A program made the position numbers and the translations under genes. The notes below the pieces were generated by a model. That model saw only the letters and a program-made list of their open reading frames with translations. It was not told where the DNA came from and made no database searches. Below, in pieces: positions 11,238 through 22,081 of a stretch of DNA of 53,766 nucleotides. Numbering within the stretch: position 1 is the stretch's first letter; each line of letters opens with the position of its first letter. Source of the DNA: Volvariella volvacea V23 (taxonomy: Eukaryota > Basidiomycota > Agaricomycetes > Agaricales > Pluteaceae); the NCBI GenBank assembly GCA_000349905.1, contig KB722750.1, positions 239,562-293,327 of the forward strand. Reading direction: 5' to 3'.

Positions 11238-11528
11238 ATGGTGCTCCCTACTTGTATTGCCACACAAATCGCGGAGCTGGACGCAGAAATTGTTACTTTA
11301 AACGCACAACTCGTTGAGCCGCAACGACGAAGAAACTCTTTATTGCCCATTTCTAGCCTTCCACCGGAACTCGTTGTCGACATCCTGAAATACATCATCA
11401 CAGATGCTGTCGAGCAAACAGAACGTGCTCCCAATGACAGTACTAATTGCAGCAAGACTCGAGCGCTCAATGCTCATAACTGGATTCGGGTCACTCATTG
11501 TTACGCAAGGTGGAGGGAGATTGATTAG
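11238..11528 (+). pseudogene. F-box-like protein fragment
   Basis: The frame encodes a short amphipathic helix (IAELDAEIVTLNAQL) followed by RRNSLLPISSLPPELVVDIL, the typical start of Agaricomycete F-box-like proteins. WIRVTHCYARWREID then matches the end of the F-box, where the substrate adaptor meets Skp1. A TAG follows immediately at 11526-11528. Intact members continue for several hundred residues with leucine-rich or beta-rich sequence, which is missing here. I see no convincing donor to bypass the stop. The piece is therefore most likely a truncated or decayed copy, although an unnoticed intron cannot be excluded. An intact gene of the same broad class is at 22082-23344. Confidence 0.6.
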
Positions 11529-12137
11529 GTTGTCCAACATTATGAAACCGTATCTGGGCTATCAGTAGAGGGAGGTTCAGAGCATTCGCAGCGCGTTCCG
11601 TGGGCCAAATTGATACTGCACATGACCTGGATGAAAGGACCCCCCCCGCAGACAACATGCATCGAACACACACCTTGCATCTCCTAGCCACAGACATGAT
11701 ACCTTCGTGGCTGAATACGGTACCGGTGCCTGCACTCGAGGTTCACTCTTCAGTACGGTTATCGTGGATTTGGTGTATATACTACTGCTTATCTGTCCTA
11801 GTAGAGGAAGAGTAGAAATACGCAGATTGTGGCAACATGAGATAAGGCCGCATTTGACGTTGATCCCACAGCATAACAGCCCTTGCTTGCTAGAGCATAA
11901 GCAAGTTGGAACAATCCCGTGTACATGTTCCTAATGTACAATAATTCACGGTGCGCCTAGTTAGGGCAATCCACAGAGTACTGAGTAATGCACACTCGTC
12001 GGTACAGTCACTCCTCAGATACGTCGTCGTTCTCGCCGCCATCCCGGAAGAATAGCGATTGGTTGAACAATCTGTGCTTTCCACCTATGATGACAACCTG
12101 ACCCGGGATGATCTGTCTGATCTTGGCCCACACAACG

Positions 12138-13942
12138 TTATATCCCTAGAGCTCTATTAGCGTAAGCTCGAACACACAAGCGCCCACTTGCCCAATGTTT
12201 GCACTGATAACAAAGCAGGGAGTGCGCCCCCAAGAGATCCGGTTCATCCCACGAAAGAGCGGCCCCCAACGCTTCATAGTCAAAATTCTCCTCTCGTAAC
12301 CTGAGTTCCTTTGATATCGTCCTCCGGGGGACAAGCGAAGTAGTCGCCCACCAACATCGGGCAAGGACATTCGTATTTTTGGTGATATCGCTTTCTAGCA
12401 TTGTCAAACACCTCTTGATGATCCTGATGGCACAACTGGGCTCAATATTGTACTGGTGACTCCGACGTGGGTCGTCTAGGAATTCGCTGAAGGACAAGTG
12501 GTGGACCTTGGGTATTCCGCTCGCGTCTTCTGGGATGTGGAGAACGGAATGGAGTTTTCTCAACGCCAGGCGGTATTTTGCTTCGCTGAGACCGAGAATG
12601 ATCATCAGATCTGCGTTGGTGAAGAACAGATCCTGCTGTAGGAGGTGGTAGAGCTGGTAACAGCAGATTAGGAACAGAAGATCTTGTGTGTCGTTACTGA
12701 AGTTAGGTAGTCCTTGCATGATTTGCATGTACAGCGAGTCGAGGGACGAGAAGCTCCCGGGTGATCTTGAAAGGGATGCTCGAAGACGATCTTCTGGATC
12801 GATGTCATCTTCGTCAATGTAACGGAAAAGGGTCGTTGGGTAGATGTATTGCCCATCCGCATTGAACACGATCCCATCAACCACATCATCCGAAGGCCAG
12901 ACCCCAGCCGACGCATACGACTTGAGGATATCTTTGTGCTTGACATAGATGGCCGAAAAAGAAGAGCGAACGAAGGCCTTCATCTCATTGTCATCTTTGC
13001 ACAGCGCAAGGTCAATTCGAGGCCGGCAAAGGGAAGAAAGTGGCTCTGCTTCGAATGAGTTGACGATATGGACCTCTGTACGGCTGGCGAGGATGAAGGC
13101 GAGAGGGAAATCGGGGCCGCACGACGCAATCAGATTCAGCACAGCCCTCTGGTCCGATTCGTTCCCGCATTCATCGAGTCCATCGATGATGATGACGGCA
13201 GGTGGGTCATCCGGAGTGTACGCCTCTTTGATTGGGTCCACGATGAGTTTCTTCCATTGGACGACCATGTCCGCACTCAACACCAGTCGATCTCTCTCAA
13301 TTGCCTTGTCTATCACCTTCCCTACCCTCTCAAAGCAAATAGCCAGTTGATATGCGATGGTAGAGACGAATCGTAGGAGGTTGTTGCGATGTGGGTCACC
13401 CCTCCAGAAGAAGAATGAAGCTGCGACTTGACCTTTTGAATTTTCAAGGTCCAGTCGGTCTGCCGTGGTCTTTGCGATCGCCGATTTCCCTATCCCCGCT
13501 GGTCCACAAAGCCAAAGAACACCTCGCTCCCTGTACCTATCTTCGATCCATGTGATCACGTCGGAGAGGATGGCTTGACGCGTTTCTTCGTGACACCCCA
13601 AAGGATCTGCTCTGACATCACCGGTGTGCATCGCACTTTGTACAACCATCATTCGTAATGAATCTCTGGCTGGAGGCTAGACGTGGGAGAAAGCACCCAT
13701 CGGTATCCAACACACTTACCACGCTGGTCGTAGTGTTGCGGAGCCTGTGTATAATATATCATGTTTCCATCTCCAACGCACGTCATGATACTCCCGCTCT
13801 CATTGAACACATTGCCGCCATTGAAAAGGTGTGCTGTAGGCGGACTATTTGCCCGCAATGGCGGCCATGGCGGGCATTGTGATTGATATTGTGGATGAGT
13901 ATGCAGCCGAGCCTGTGTGTGTAAACCGGTATACGAAGTCAT
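12138..13942 (-). CDS. NACHT-domain NTPase (NLR-like)
   Basis: The main exon runs from 13669 to the stop at 12138. From the Met at 13652, residues 50-57 are the Walker A motif GPAGIGKS, residues 153-162 are the Walker B VIIIDGLDEC, and a sensor-like LAFILASRTE follows. This is the STAND/NACHT layout of Agaricomycete NLR-like proteins, P-loop switches linked to non-self recognition. An upstream exon on 13720-13942 carries the Asn/Gly-rich stretch HLFNGGNVFNESG, which usually precedes such NACHT domains. A 50-nt intron at 13670-13719 (GTAAGT...CCAG) joins the two in frame. The 5' end is uncertain: the 13942 start may be internal, and an acceptor near 13834 suggests another intron. After the NACHT and its helical region the protein ends without WD40, ankyrin or TPR repeats, so it is either a short NLR or truncated. 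Confidence 0.85.
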
Positions 13943-14520
13943 GTCGAAGATGAGTCCAAGTGGGGTGGGAGTATGGAAAGAGGGTGTGGGTTGTGCTAAG
14001 TTCTATGTCTGTGCCAAAGTCCCGAGCACAGTTGCATAGCCCCAGCATTGGTTATGGGACGAGAGCTGACAACATCTTTTCCTTCTAATTGCGGAGCGGT
14101 AGCATTCAAGATTTCTACGCCAGGGGCTGCAAATGCCGACCGCTATTAAGAACAAGTAGGGGATGTCACAATGAGCAACCAAATACGCAGACGATATCGC
14201 CCCTGGAAAAGAGGATTGATTCTCTCCGCCCGGCTGATACAGCAGGAAAATTAGACCGTTTGGTGTGCGGCTGTGAGCAATGCTGAAAGAGGGAACGTAC
14301 CTTGGCGATCGCGGGTCAGCTCCCTTCCACACTTAGGGTTTTAAGATATCTACTGTCAGAGGTCGCACATAGAACCAGCTCATCGCAAGCGTTTTTTCCG
14401 TCTCGGTGTTGGCTCCTGCTGTTGACTTGTGAAAGTCGAGGCCATCCAACCGGTTGCTTTCTGGTCTCCCGTTGGACATAAGTCCATGGACCTTCCCATC
14501 AGACCAAACGATTTTCCACG

Positions 14521-14620
14521 NNNNNNNNNNNNNNNNNNNNNNNNNNNNNNNNNNNNNNNNNNNNNNNNNNNNNNNNNNNNNNNNNNNNNNNNNNNNNNNN
14601 NNNNNNNNNNNNNNNNNNNN
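14521..14620. other. Assembly gap (100 N)
   Basis: One hundred consecutive N, the conventional size for a scaffold gap of unknown length. Open frames running through it on either strand are artefacts. The gap ends 50 bp before the RNase P p30 start codon, so that gene's promoter is missing from the assembly. Confidence 0.99.
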
Positions 14621-14670
14621 CCTTGGAGTCAAGCACGTCCAGTCTTCGCGTTGGTGCACCCGAGCTCTCG

Positions 14671-16499
14671 ATGTACTTTGACCTTTACGTTCCCATTCCG
14701 CAACCCCTGCTATACCTCCAACAGCGCAGGGCCCAAGGGCAAAGTCAACCTGGACCGTCCAATTCGAAAAAGCAAAAGGGCAAACAGAAGAATGCAGGTG
14801 GTGCTGCAAGTGCGGTAGGAGGAACGACCGGAACAGGCGGTGGTGGTAGCATGACGGTGCATACGTTGTTCACACCTGCTCAGCTAATATCGATTGAGAG
14901 AAGGGTGGATATGCTCGTTCACTGTCAGTCATTTTTCAAGACTCTTATTGTCATCTCTTTTCTCGTATTCCTGTGCTTCATTTGATCAACGAATTCATGG
15001 TAGAAGATCGTCTTGACTGACTCGTTTGAACTCAAGGAAGTAGGATACACCGTACTCGGGTTGACGCAAACGATCCATCGAAAGTTGGATTCGAAAACGC
15101 ACATCAACACACTCGATGTTTTAATGCCCTACCTCGAGCAGAGGCTCTCAAAATTTCCATCGGGAACACAAAAAGTCGCTGGACAGGCCAATGGCTCAGC
15201 CGCTGCAGAAACCGGGAATTGCCCGATTGTATTCCTCAAAAGACTCAACATCGTCTTGGACGACGAGAGCGAGAAGGGCATTGGTCTGGTACGTCGACCT
15301 CCCCCCGCTCATCCACTCCTTCTCACCAAAGCACATCTCACCAGGCAGCACAACCATGCAGCACCTACGACATCCTGTCTCTAACGCCCACCACACCCTC
15401 CACCCTCTCCCTAGCCTGTCTAACCCACACCCTCCCCTCCCAGCTAACAACCCACATCATCTCCCTCCCTCTCTCATCCTCCATCGGCTCCCGCCCAGCC
15501 GCCATAGCCAAACTCAAACACACCCTAGTCAGAACAACCAAGCGCAACGGAGCAGTATTCGAAATTGGATACGCAGGCGCAATGGGAGGGATGGGAGTCG
15601 AGGAGTTGTGCGAGTCCGAGCTCGAGACTTCGGATTCTGCGTCTGGGCTGGGCGGCCCCAGTGCCGCTGTTAGAGCGGATGCAAAAAGGTCCTGGTGGGC
15701 TGCCGCTCGAGAGGTTGTGAGGTTGACAAAGGGGACGGGGGTTATTGTTAGCGGGGCTGTTGGTGATTTGGGCGACCTTAGAGCACCAAGGGATGTTGGC
15801 AATTTGTAAGTTTCACGTTTACTCCGATGCGCAACTGCGCATATAGGCGTTCAGATAACTGACTGTATGCCAAATCATCACTTAAACAGGGTTACATTGC
15901 TTGGTTTGACACAGGACCAAGCTAACGACGCATTAACGAAGGTACCGAAGAATTTGGCACTACGTTCTCGTAGGTTTCTCCTTACGCATGCAGACTAAAA
16001 GCTGGCGTATTCATGCTTTACAACAGAAACGCGTAAAACATACCGGGCAGTTCTCTCAGAACCCCGACTAGTAATATCAACACCACCAGCAATGCCTACC
16101 GAGCCAGCGACGGCATCTCCAGAAAAGGTCGCGATGGATACCGATCTGCCCGAACCAGTCGCGTCAGAAAGTGCTCCGACAGTCGCTATGGAGGTTGATG
16201 ATCCAATGCCGACTTCAATTGCTTCAACAAGCGCAGGGCCAGCCGCGCCAACACCCATGCCAAACCAAAAAGGTCAGAAGCGACCACGAGAATCAGAGAC
16301 CGAAGATCCGTCAGCCAAACGACACAACGCGGATGGAAACACGCAGGAGGGTGGACCATCGGGAAACGGTATTAAGCACGATATAAAAGGTAAAGAAGGC
16401 AAAGGAGCGACGAATAATGGACCACGCGATGGGAATGGTGCAGGAGAGAAGAAGAAAAAGAGAAAGAAGCACCGGAGCGTACTGTCTGGTGCTCAGTGA
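14671..16499 (+). CDS. RPP1: RNase P/MRP protein subunit p30 (Rpp30/Rpp1)
   Basis: Predicted exons are 14671-14923, 15041-15288, 15345-15805, 15890-15969 and 16027-16499, giving 504 codons in one frame. The family binds the RNA of RNase P and RNase MRP and takes part in 5' maturation of tRNA and rRNA processing in the nucleus. Family features in order are: MYFDLYVP at the start; VDMLVHLGYTVLGLTQT across intron 1; FLKRLNIVLDD; TYDILSLTP; LVRTTKRNGAVFEIGYAGA; WWAAAREVVRLTKG; and DLRAPRDVGNLVTLLGLTQD across intron 3. Together these form the TIM-barrel-like p30 fold. The last exon adds a long tail rich in Pro, Ala and Thr and ending in a Lys/Arg run (EKKKKRKKHRS), a likely nuclear signal. At 504 residues it is longer than the usual 260-300, owing to this tail and a Gly/Gln-rich insert near residues 20-60. 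It converges on the MDM35 gene. Confidence 0.9.
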
Positions 16500-16626
16500 T
16501 TGGTGTAGTTTTACAGTTGACGAGGTTGGTCCGCACCACGTCCTTCGTGCAGTATACAGTGCCCCTTCGGGACAGAATCTATGAGTGGTGGAAAAAGATA
16601 TATCATTCAATGCGTTAAACATAGTG

Positions 16627-17103
16627 TCATGGTTTCGAGGCTCCGTTAGATGGTGTCTGCGAAGGAGGAGGCGGATTCGTTAATGGGTTTTCTTCTCGTG
16701 CTTGTTGAAGTAGCGTGTCTAGTCCTTTCGCCTTCACGGCTTTCTGTAAGTGTGAAGGAAGGAAACGTTGCATCAGTTAATTGACCAGCGAACGCAGCGC
16801 ATCACAGAAAGAAATCCAGGCGAGAGCCCGCTTGTGATGCCAAATCCAGAACCACAAGCTCACCTGCACACATTCCTTATATTTCTCCCAAACGCCTCCA
16901 CACTTCCTCTGAAACTCCTCAGCCTTCCTCTTCGAGTACTCCTCCCTCTCCTTCTGGCTTGCCAATGCCGCACCACCCACTCGATTCGAGGACTTTTGGG
17001 ATAGCGCGACGGCAGGCTCGAGGTACCCTTCAAACCAAGCGTTGAAGCACGCGTCGTATTCTTGCTTGAGGGGCGTGCATTCGGGTAAGAGGCTGTCTGC
17101 CAT
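16627..17103 (-). CDS. MDM35: Mdm35-like twin CX9C intermembrane-space protein
   Basis: Exons are 17103-16864 and 16743-16627, giving 118 residues. Two CX9C motifs are visible: Cys-TPLKQEYDA-Cys near residue 8 and Cys-GGVWEKYKE-Cys near residue 68. FNAWF after the first is typical of Mdm35/TRIAP1. This small protein is imported into the mitochondrial intermembrane space by the Mia40 disulfide relay. It holds Ups/PRELI proteins stable for phosphatidic acid and phosphatidylserine transfer. Compared with yeast Mdm35 it has a charged insert between the two Cys pairs and a Pro-rich C-terminal tail; both are plausible in basidiomycetes. The gene ends 127 bp from the convergent RPP1 gene, and the intron (16744-16863) has clean GTGAGC and TTACAG ends. 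Confidence 0.85.
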
Positions 17104-17397
17104 GAAGGAAGGAAAAGAGATGAAGGGACCCTGGGCTTGCCCAAGAATTGTTGTCGATGTGAGCGCTCCCCGGGTTTGGGTGATGTAAGAGGCTGACGTA
17201 AGCCGGCAAAACCGCGTCAGCTTGAGCGCGCTGCGATTGGTCCCGGCCGAGCACCCTCAAGTTGGCATGACGCGACAACGACGGGCGGGTATTTCAAGGC
17301 GGTTTTCTGTGCTCAGCTGGATCAGATGGAGAGGAGAGGAAGACCGTCGCGAGGTATAATATTGCCCAATTTCAATAACCTATGGCTAACCAAACCC

Positions 17398-19001
17398 TTA
17401 CAGTCTTTCGTACTCTAAACTAGCTAGCAGGAAAGCTGCCAGACCCTTTAGGTCGTTCACTCGTGTCGGAACGCTGATGTAGTACTGCACTCCCTGAGTT
17501 AGTGCTGTATGGGTAATGTTCAGCAGTATGCTCACCTCGTAAGTGCCATTGCCGCTCAAGCTCCCAACCTACACATCATCGCGTCAGATAAAATTCCTCG
17601 CAAAAATAAAGCACACAAACCTCAACAGTGTTCTGCCAATTAAATGTCCCATCGCTATTGGCAGTGACCCAGTTATTGATGATATACTGATACGCCTTCT
17701 TCATCGCCGCCACAATACTCCCATCTGCATCTCTCACATACCCCAACCTCACCCCCTTTAGCAACGAGTAAACAAACATGGCCGCCCCACTGCTCTCAAA
17801 GTAGTTTCCCGACCTCCCCGGCTTCGTCATCACCAACCACCACACGCCAGTGCTCCGGTCCGCGGCATCGCGGACTTTGGGGGCGAGGTCCTGCAAGATC
17901 TTGAGAATGGTTGCATAGCCCGGGTTGGACGAGGGAATGATTTCGAGGATGTCGACGAGGGCCATGAGGTACCAGCCCAGAGCGCGATTCCAGATTTCAG
18001 GCGAGTGCCCGCGGTCGGGGGAGGCCCAGGTGGTGGAGTGGGAGTAGTCGTAGCCGTGGTAGAGGAGGCCGATGTTGTTGGCGTCTGAAGGTGCTTGAAG
18101 GGTGTTTTGGTACATCAGGCTGTATTGTTTTGTGATGTCGGCTGTGGGACGTGGGTAAGTACGATTTTGGAGTGGATTCGAATGCCGAGCGTGTACGCAC
18201 CCCAGGCTGTGTTGTTGGTTGGTTGGAAGTCTTTCGTGTACTGGGCATAGAAAATGTCGCCCATGTAGATGCCATCGAGCCATCCTTTCAAGTGAGGTAC
18301 CTTCTATGAAATGGCGTCCCCATTCTTTATGATTGGGTGTAACGTACCTTGGTTATAATATCTCAACTTATGCCAGTATTGACCCTCCCCGGTTCTAGGA
18401 TGGGAATCAAGCTGCTTCTTGAACGTATCAGCTGCAGTTTTCCACTTTGCTTGTCTCGTTTGCTGGTATCTAGTCCGGCGTTCATCAGAGATGCTGTCAG
18501 ACAGGTATCAAGGATGTCGAACATACAAATAGAGGAAAGTGGGTCCAGTTCTAACAATACCAACGTTTGAGTCAGCAGACCGAAATTAACGAAGCAGAAT
18601 GAGTTTCCTACCTAACCGGATCCAAGGAATAATCCGCAAGCCTACGTACGAGCAACGTCAACCACAGTTCTTCCCCAAAACTGCCCAAAGAAACACGATA
18701 CCCACGCATAATTATCATGAATCGTCCCATTATCCCTCACGATATTATTCGCCGCCGCCAAAATATAGTCATAGTACGTTCTGTTCCCCGTTTTCTCGTA
18801 CAGCAGCCTCAAGCCCCACTGGAGTTCTCCGTGTTCATATGATACGTCACCCTTTCCGGAGGAATTGAGTCCGTTTCCTTGCTTTCTGGCGATGGCGGAG
18901 TCGGCTGCCCAGACGGCATAAGATTGAGGACGTGCGAGGGCAGTGGAGAGGAAGGAGGAGGCTAGGAGGAGAACTAGAGGGGTGAAGGATTTGGAGAACA
19001 T
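17398..19001 (-). CDS. GH105 unsaturated rhamnogalacturonyl hydrolase, secreted
   Basis: Seven exons (19001-18646, 18550-18527, 18493-18348, 18284-18201, 18141-17621, 17568-17536, 17484-17398) give 416 residues in one frame. The start is ATG at 18999-19001, preceded by an in-frame GTG that I did not use. Residues 1-20 form a signal peptide (FTPLVLLLASSFLSTALA). Hallmarks of GH105 are YEHGELQWGLRLLYEKTGN, GQYWHKLRYYNQGWLDGIYM, GLLYHGYD with the probable catalytic Asp near residue 235, and WNRALGWYLMALVDILE. The family hydrolyses the unsaturated uronic acid left on rhamnogalacturonan oligomers by lyases, a late step in pectin breakdown. The enzyme is expected outside the cell. Two exons are tiny (24 and 33 nt). 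Of the two, the 24-nt exon is the least certain boundary. Confidence 0.88.
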
Positions 19002-19758
19002 GTTCACTGGTACTGATACTGCGAGCTCAATTGGTATTGCAGTGAGCTAGCCCTACTGGCAGTACTTGGCTTCAATGGAAGTGTGGGATGGCGAGGTTGT
19101 CTAGCCAGCCAGCTACCGTCTGTAGGCAAGATAAATCCTCCTCCTCATGCGACAACCGGGCCTTGCTACGTGAGCGGGATGCGTAGCACCGGTGGTCAGA
19201 AGGGCCCCATTGCCCGCGGCGGCAGAACCATGCGGAAAAATAGAAGACGTATGGTTTACATGACCTATGGGGCATTAAACCCCTTCTCCCTGACGGACCG
19301 TCGGGCAGCGTATGCCTGCGTTAGTGAGACAAAGAATGGCGCAAGAACTTGGGTTTAGAGGTTAGAAGAACATACGCATGCGCGCCGCCTAAAGTCTGTC
19401 ATTTGACTATCAAATGGCTCCAGCGATTTCGTGAAGCTACTTATAATAGCCCGACGGACCGGTTATTTCCACAAACTCCCCGTATTCTCCAGTGAAGGCG
19501 TGAGTGAGCTCCCCGCTCAACTCGCTCGGATATGGCGATAATCAACTCTGATACCTTAGACTTCATCTCCCCAGGGAGACCCATTCGCTTACTTTGTGTT
19601 CCGTTTATTGGAGAGGGAATACAACTACAGTTACTATTGTTAACAAAGTTGAGTCAAAGAGAGGATAACAAGCATCCCAAAGTGACAGGATAGGTCTACG
19701 CTGGATCCACGACCATGACTACCACCCCAGCATTTGGCATTCGATAATGAGATGGCCA
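19002..19758. other. Intergenic, no gene seen
   Basis: This holds the promoter side of the GH105 gene and the 3' flank of CML-A. Short overlapping frames at 19072-19358 lack any domain and have no splice continuity. I see no RNA gene or repeat. Confidence 0.5.
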
Positions 19759-21243
19759 CTAGACCTTCGAGAACACCTACAGGTAAAGGGTGAACGATAA
19801 GTGAGGTCATACATGCGGGATATGTTAACTAACCTTGACGAATTCTAGAAAGTAACCCGCTAGAGTGAGATTTAGAGCACAGAAGACGGTGGACCAGCAA
19901 TTACCTTCGAAGCTAATCTCCCCGTTACCATCTTCATCCAGTTCTGATATCATGAGATCGAGTTCTTCGTCGTTGACCTTTTCACCTAAGGGGAGCCAAG
20001 TTCAATATTTAACCCGCATTTTAATACAAGGCGGTGAAGCGGAAAAAATGGAGACACCATTCGCTCCACAGCTTACGCCGCAGGAGTGGCGGTATGGCTA
20101 CATTCCCAGCCCGCTATGCGATTCTCCAAAACCAGGCTCTGGGTGAAACCACTTACCCATAGTATGCAGCATATCCTTCAGTTCACTCTTACTAATCTTC
20201 CCGTTCCCGTCCTTATCAAACAGCTTGAACGCCTCTCTCAGATCGTTAGAATCACCGGGTTTGGGGGCTACCAGTTGCAGAAATTCGTTGAAGTCGATGG
20301 TCCCGCTCCCATCTTCGTCGAATCCAGAAATCATAGTCCTCACTTCCTCCCTCGTCGGATTTTGACCCAGAGAACGTAGTGCTGCTTCCAACTCCACCAC
20401 CGTTATGGCACCGTCACCGCCTGATTAATTGGGAGATGGGACGGGGTATGCATGGGGCGATTGCGAGAATGAAGGGGCGAATGAGGAACGATATCCGAAG
20501 CATGAGGTGTGATTTAATGAAGATGTCACATTAGTTGCCGGCAACAACAGAGAGCATGGGTACGACGGGGAGAGAAGAATTGATGTCCGATGACAGGTGG
20601 CGGAGTCAGGTGGTGGTAGAGGGGCCAAAATTAGTTTGGTGACATGCACATCAAGATCTGATAAGCGCTAGCCACGGAAAGATTAAAGGGATTTGTGCAC
20701 TTACTCGTATCGAACGTCTTGAAAACTTCCTCATAATCTGCAAAATATCATTGATAATTGGATAAGCAAGAGAGTCCCGTTCTTGGACAGTGGGGGTAAG
20801 CTCCTGACCTCTGAGCTCCTCTACACGGAGGCAATATCGAGTCAGCGTTTATCAAGAAATGATGGGGAGAATGTGAAATTGTAGCGGTAGGAGATAGTGC
20901 ATGAAGGAGAACCCAAGCGCGCTCAAAAATTTCCCAAAGAGGGAGCTTTGCACATCACCGCCGTGACACGGCGGGCTCGGGGCGCCCCTTCAGATTGTCC
21001 CATCGCTCAACTCGAAACTCAGGCCGTTTTCAGCCACGTACGCAAGGTTTGATAGCGTACAGGGGAGAACATCTGATGTAATAGTTCATACCTGGAGTCT
21101 AGGGAGATTGGGATTGCAGTCAGTACGTCGTAGATCAGGCTCGTGGTACCAAGGATCGGTCGATGAACGTGCTCATCTTTGTGATAATGATACCATTAAG
21201 AAGAAAAGGAAAGGTGATCTTTACTCACAAGGTGAGCGGCCAT
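19759..21243 (-). CDS. Calmodulin-like protein CML-A (146 aa)
   Basis: Eight exons: 21243-21229, 21098-21092, 20820-20809, 20737-20705, 20420-20157, 19985-19905, 19844-19834 and 19776-19759. All four EF-hand loops keep Asp at position 1 and Glu at 12: [36 protein letters not shown] and [12 protein letters not shown]. The small dumbbell protein should bind four Ca2+ and act on target proteins in the cytosol. The N-terminus is [20 protein letters not shown]. The central linker is three residues shorter than in calmodulin (APKPGDSND in place of the usual Arg/Lys-rich linker), and the protein ends FVKVFSKV rather than Met-Met-x-x-Lys. It is the most diverged of the five paralogues and the farthest away. 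Exon sizes match the others except exon 5 (264 instead of 273 nt). Introns use GT-AG. Confidence 0.88.
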
Positions 21244-22081
21244 GGTCTGTCAGCGAAGTTGAAGTAGACGATGATGAGATAGAGATAGGAGCGATTCAAG
21301 AGAAGGTTCCGGAAGGCGAAGAACTCTTTGGGGACTTATGTTGCACCTGATGTTACGAGTTTGTGACAGCCTGACAGACTCGGAAGGCACACTCAAGGGT
21401 ATGGCAATGACACCAGATTCAGAATGAATGTGATTAGCGCCTTGAGACCGAGGAGGGCTGCCGTTTGGGGTTAGCTAGAGTAGGCCCTGCTCCTGTGGCC
21501 CTAGGGGATACGGCAGTCTGATTATGAGCTATCGATCAGGGCCTGCTAACGGGGAAGAATAGCCATTGCCAGATACCTTCTTGATAATAACAGGATTCAG
21601 CTGGTGGCGAGCTGGAGTACGTGAATAACTCCGAGCACTTTCGCCAAGGACGAAGAACGTTTCTCGACTGCCGCTGGAAATTACATCAGCATCCCCGGTG
21701 TATTCTTCGTGGAGAGGTAAATTTATATCCGCTTGCCTGTTACTACAATCGCGTGTGCTGTTGCATGGAAAAGAGTGATCAAGTTCAAGTCAAGAATAAC
21801 TTGGGCCAATTTATCGACCAATTGGTGCATCGTGTGTAATGCTGGCACCCTGGTGAATGGACCGCGACCATTAATGTGGTGGACCCCAGCAGCGCGTTCA
21901 ACTTACAGAGCGCGTCATCAATTGATGCTCACGTGATTACGTTACCTCTGTGGCTGACTTAGGCTTGCCGAGTCCCGACACGTTGTCCCGGACACCCACT
22001 GTCACGGTCACAGGTGGTACACCATCTTTCAAAGGCACTGCCTCAAACTGTACTCTATCTACCATACAATCCAGACTCTAA
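21244..22081. other. Shared upstream region of CML-A and the F-box gene
   Basis: About 840 bp between two divergently transcribed genes, so it should contain both promoters. Open frames such as 21621-21839 are short and unrecognised. I see no clear TATA element close to either start. Confidence 0.45.

Noticed and set aside
14333..14818. Frames on both strands across the N gap
   Set aside because: They only exist because the gap is counted as open sequence.
15365..15802. 145-codon minus-strand frame
   Set aside because: Antisense to the conserved third exon of RPP1; no motif.
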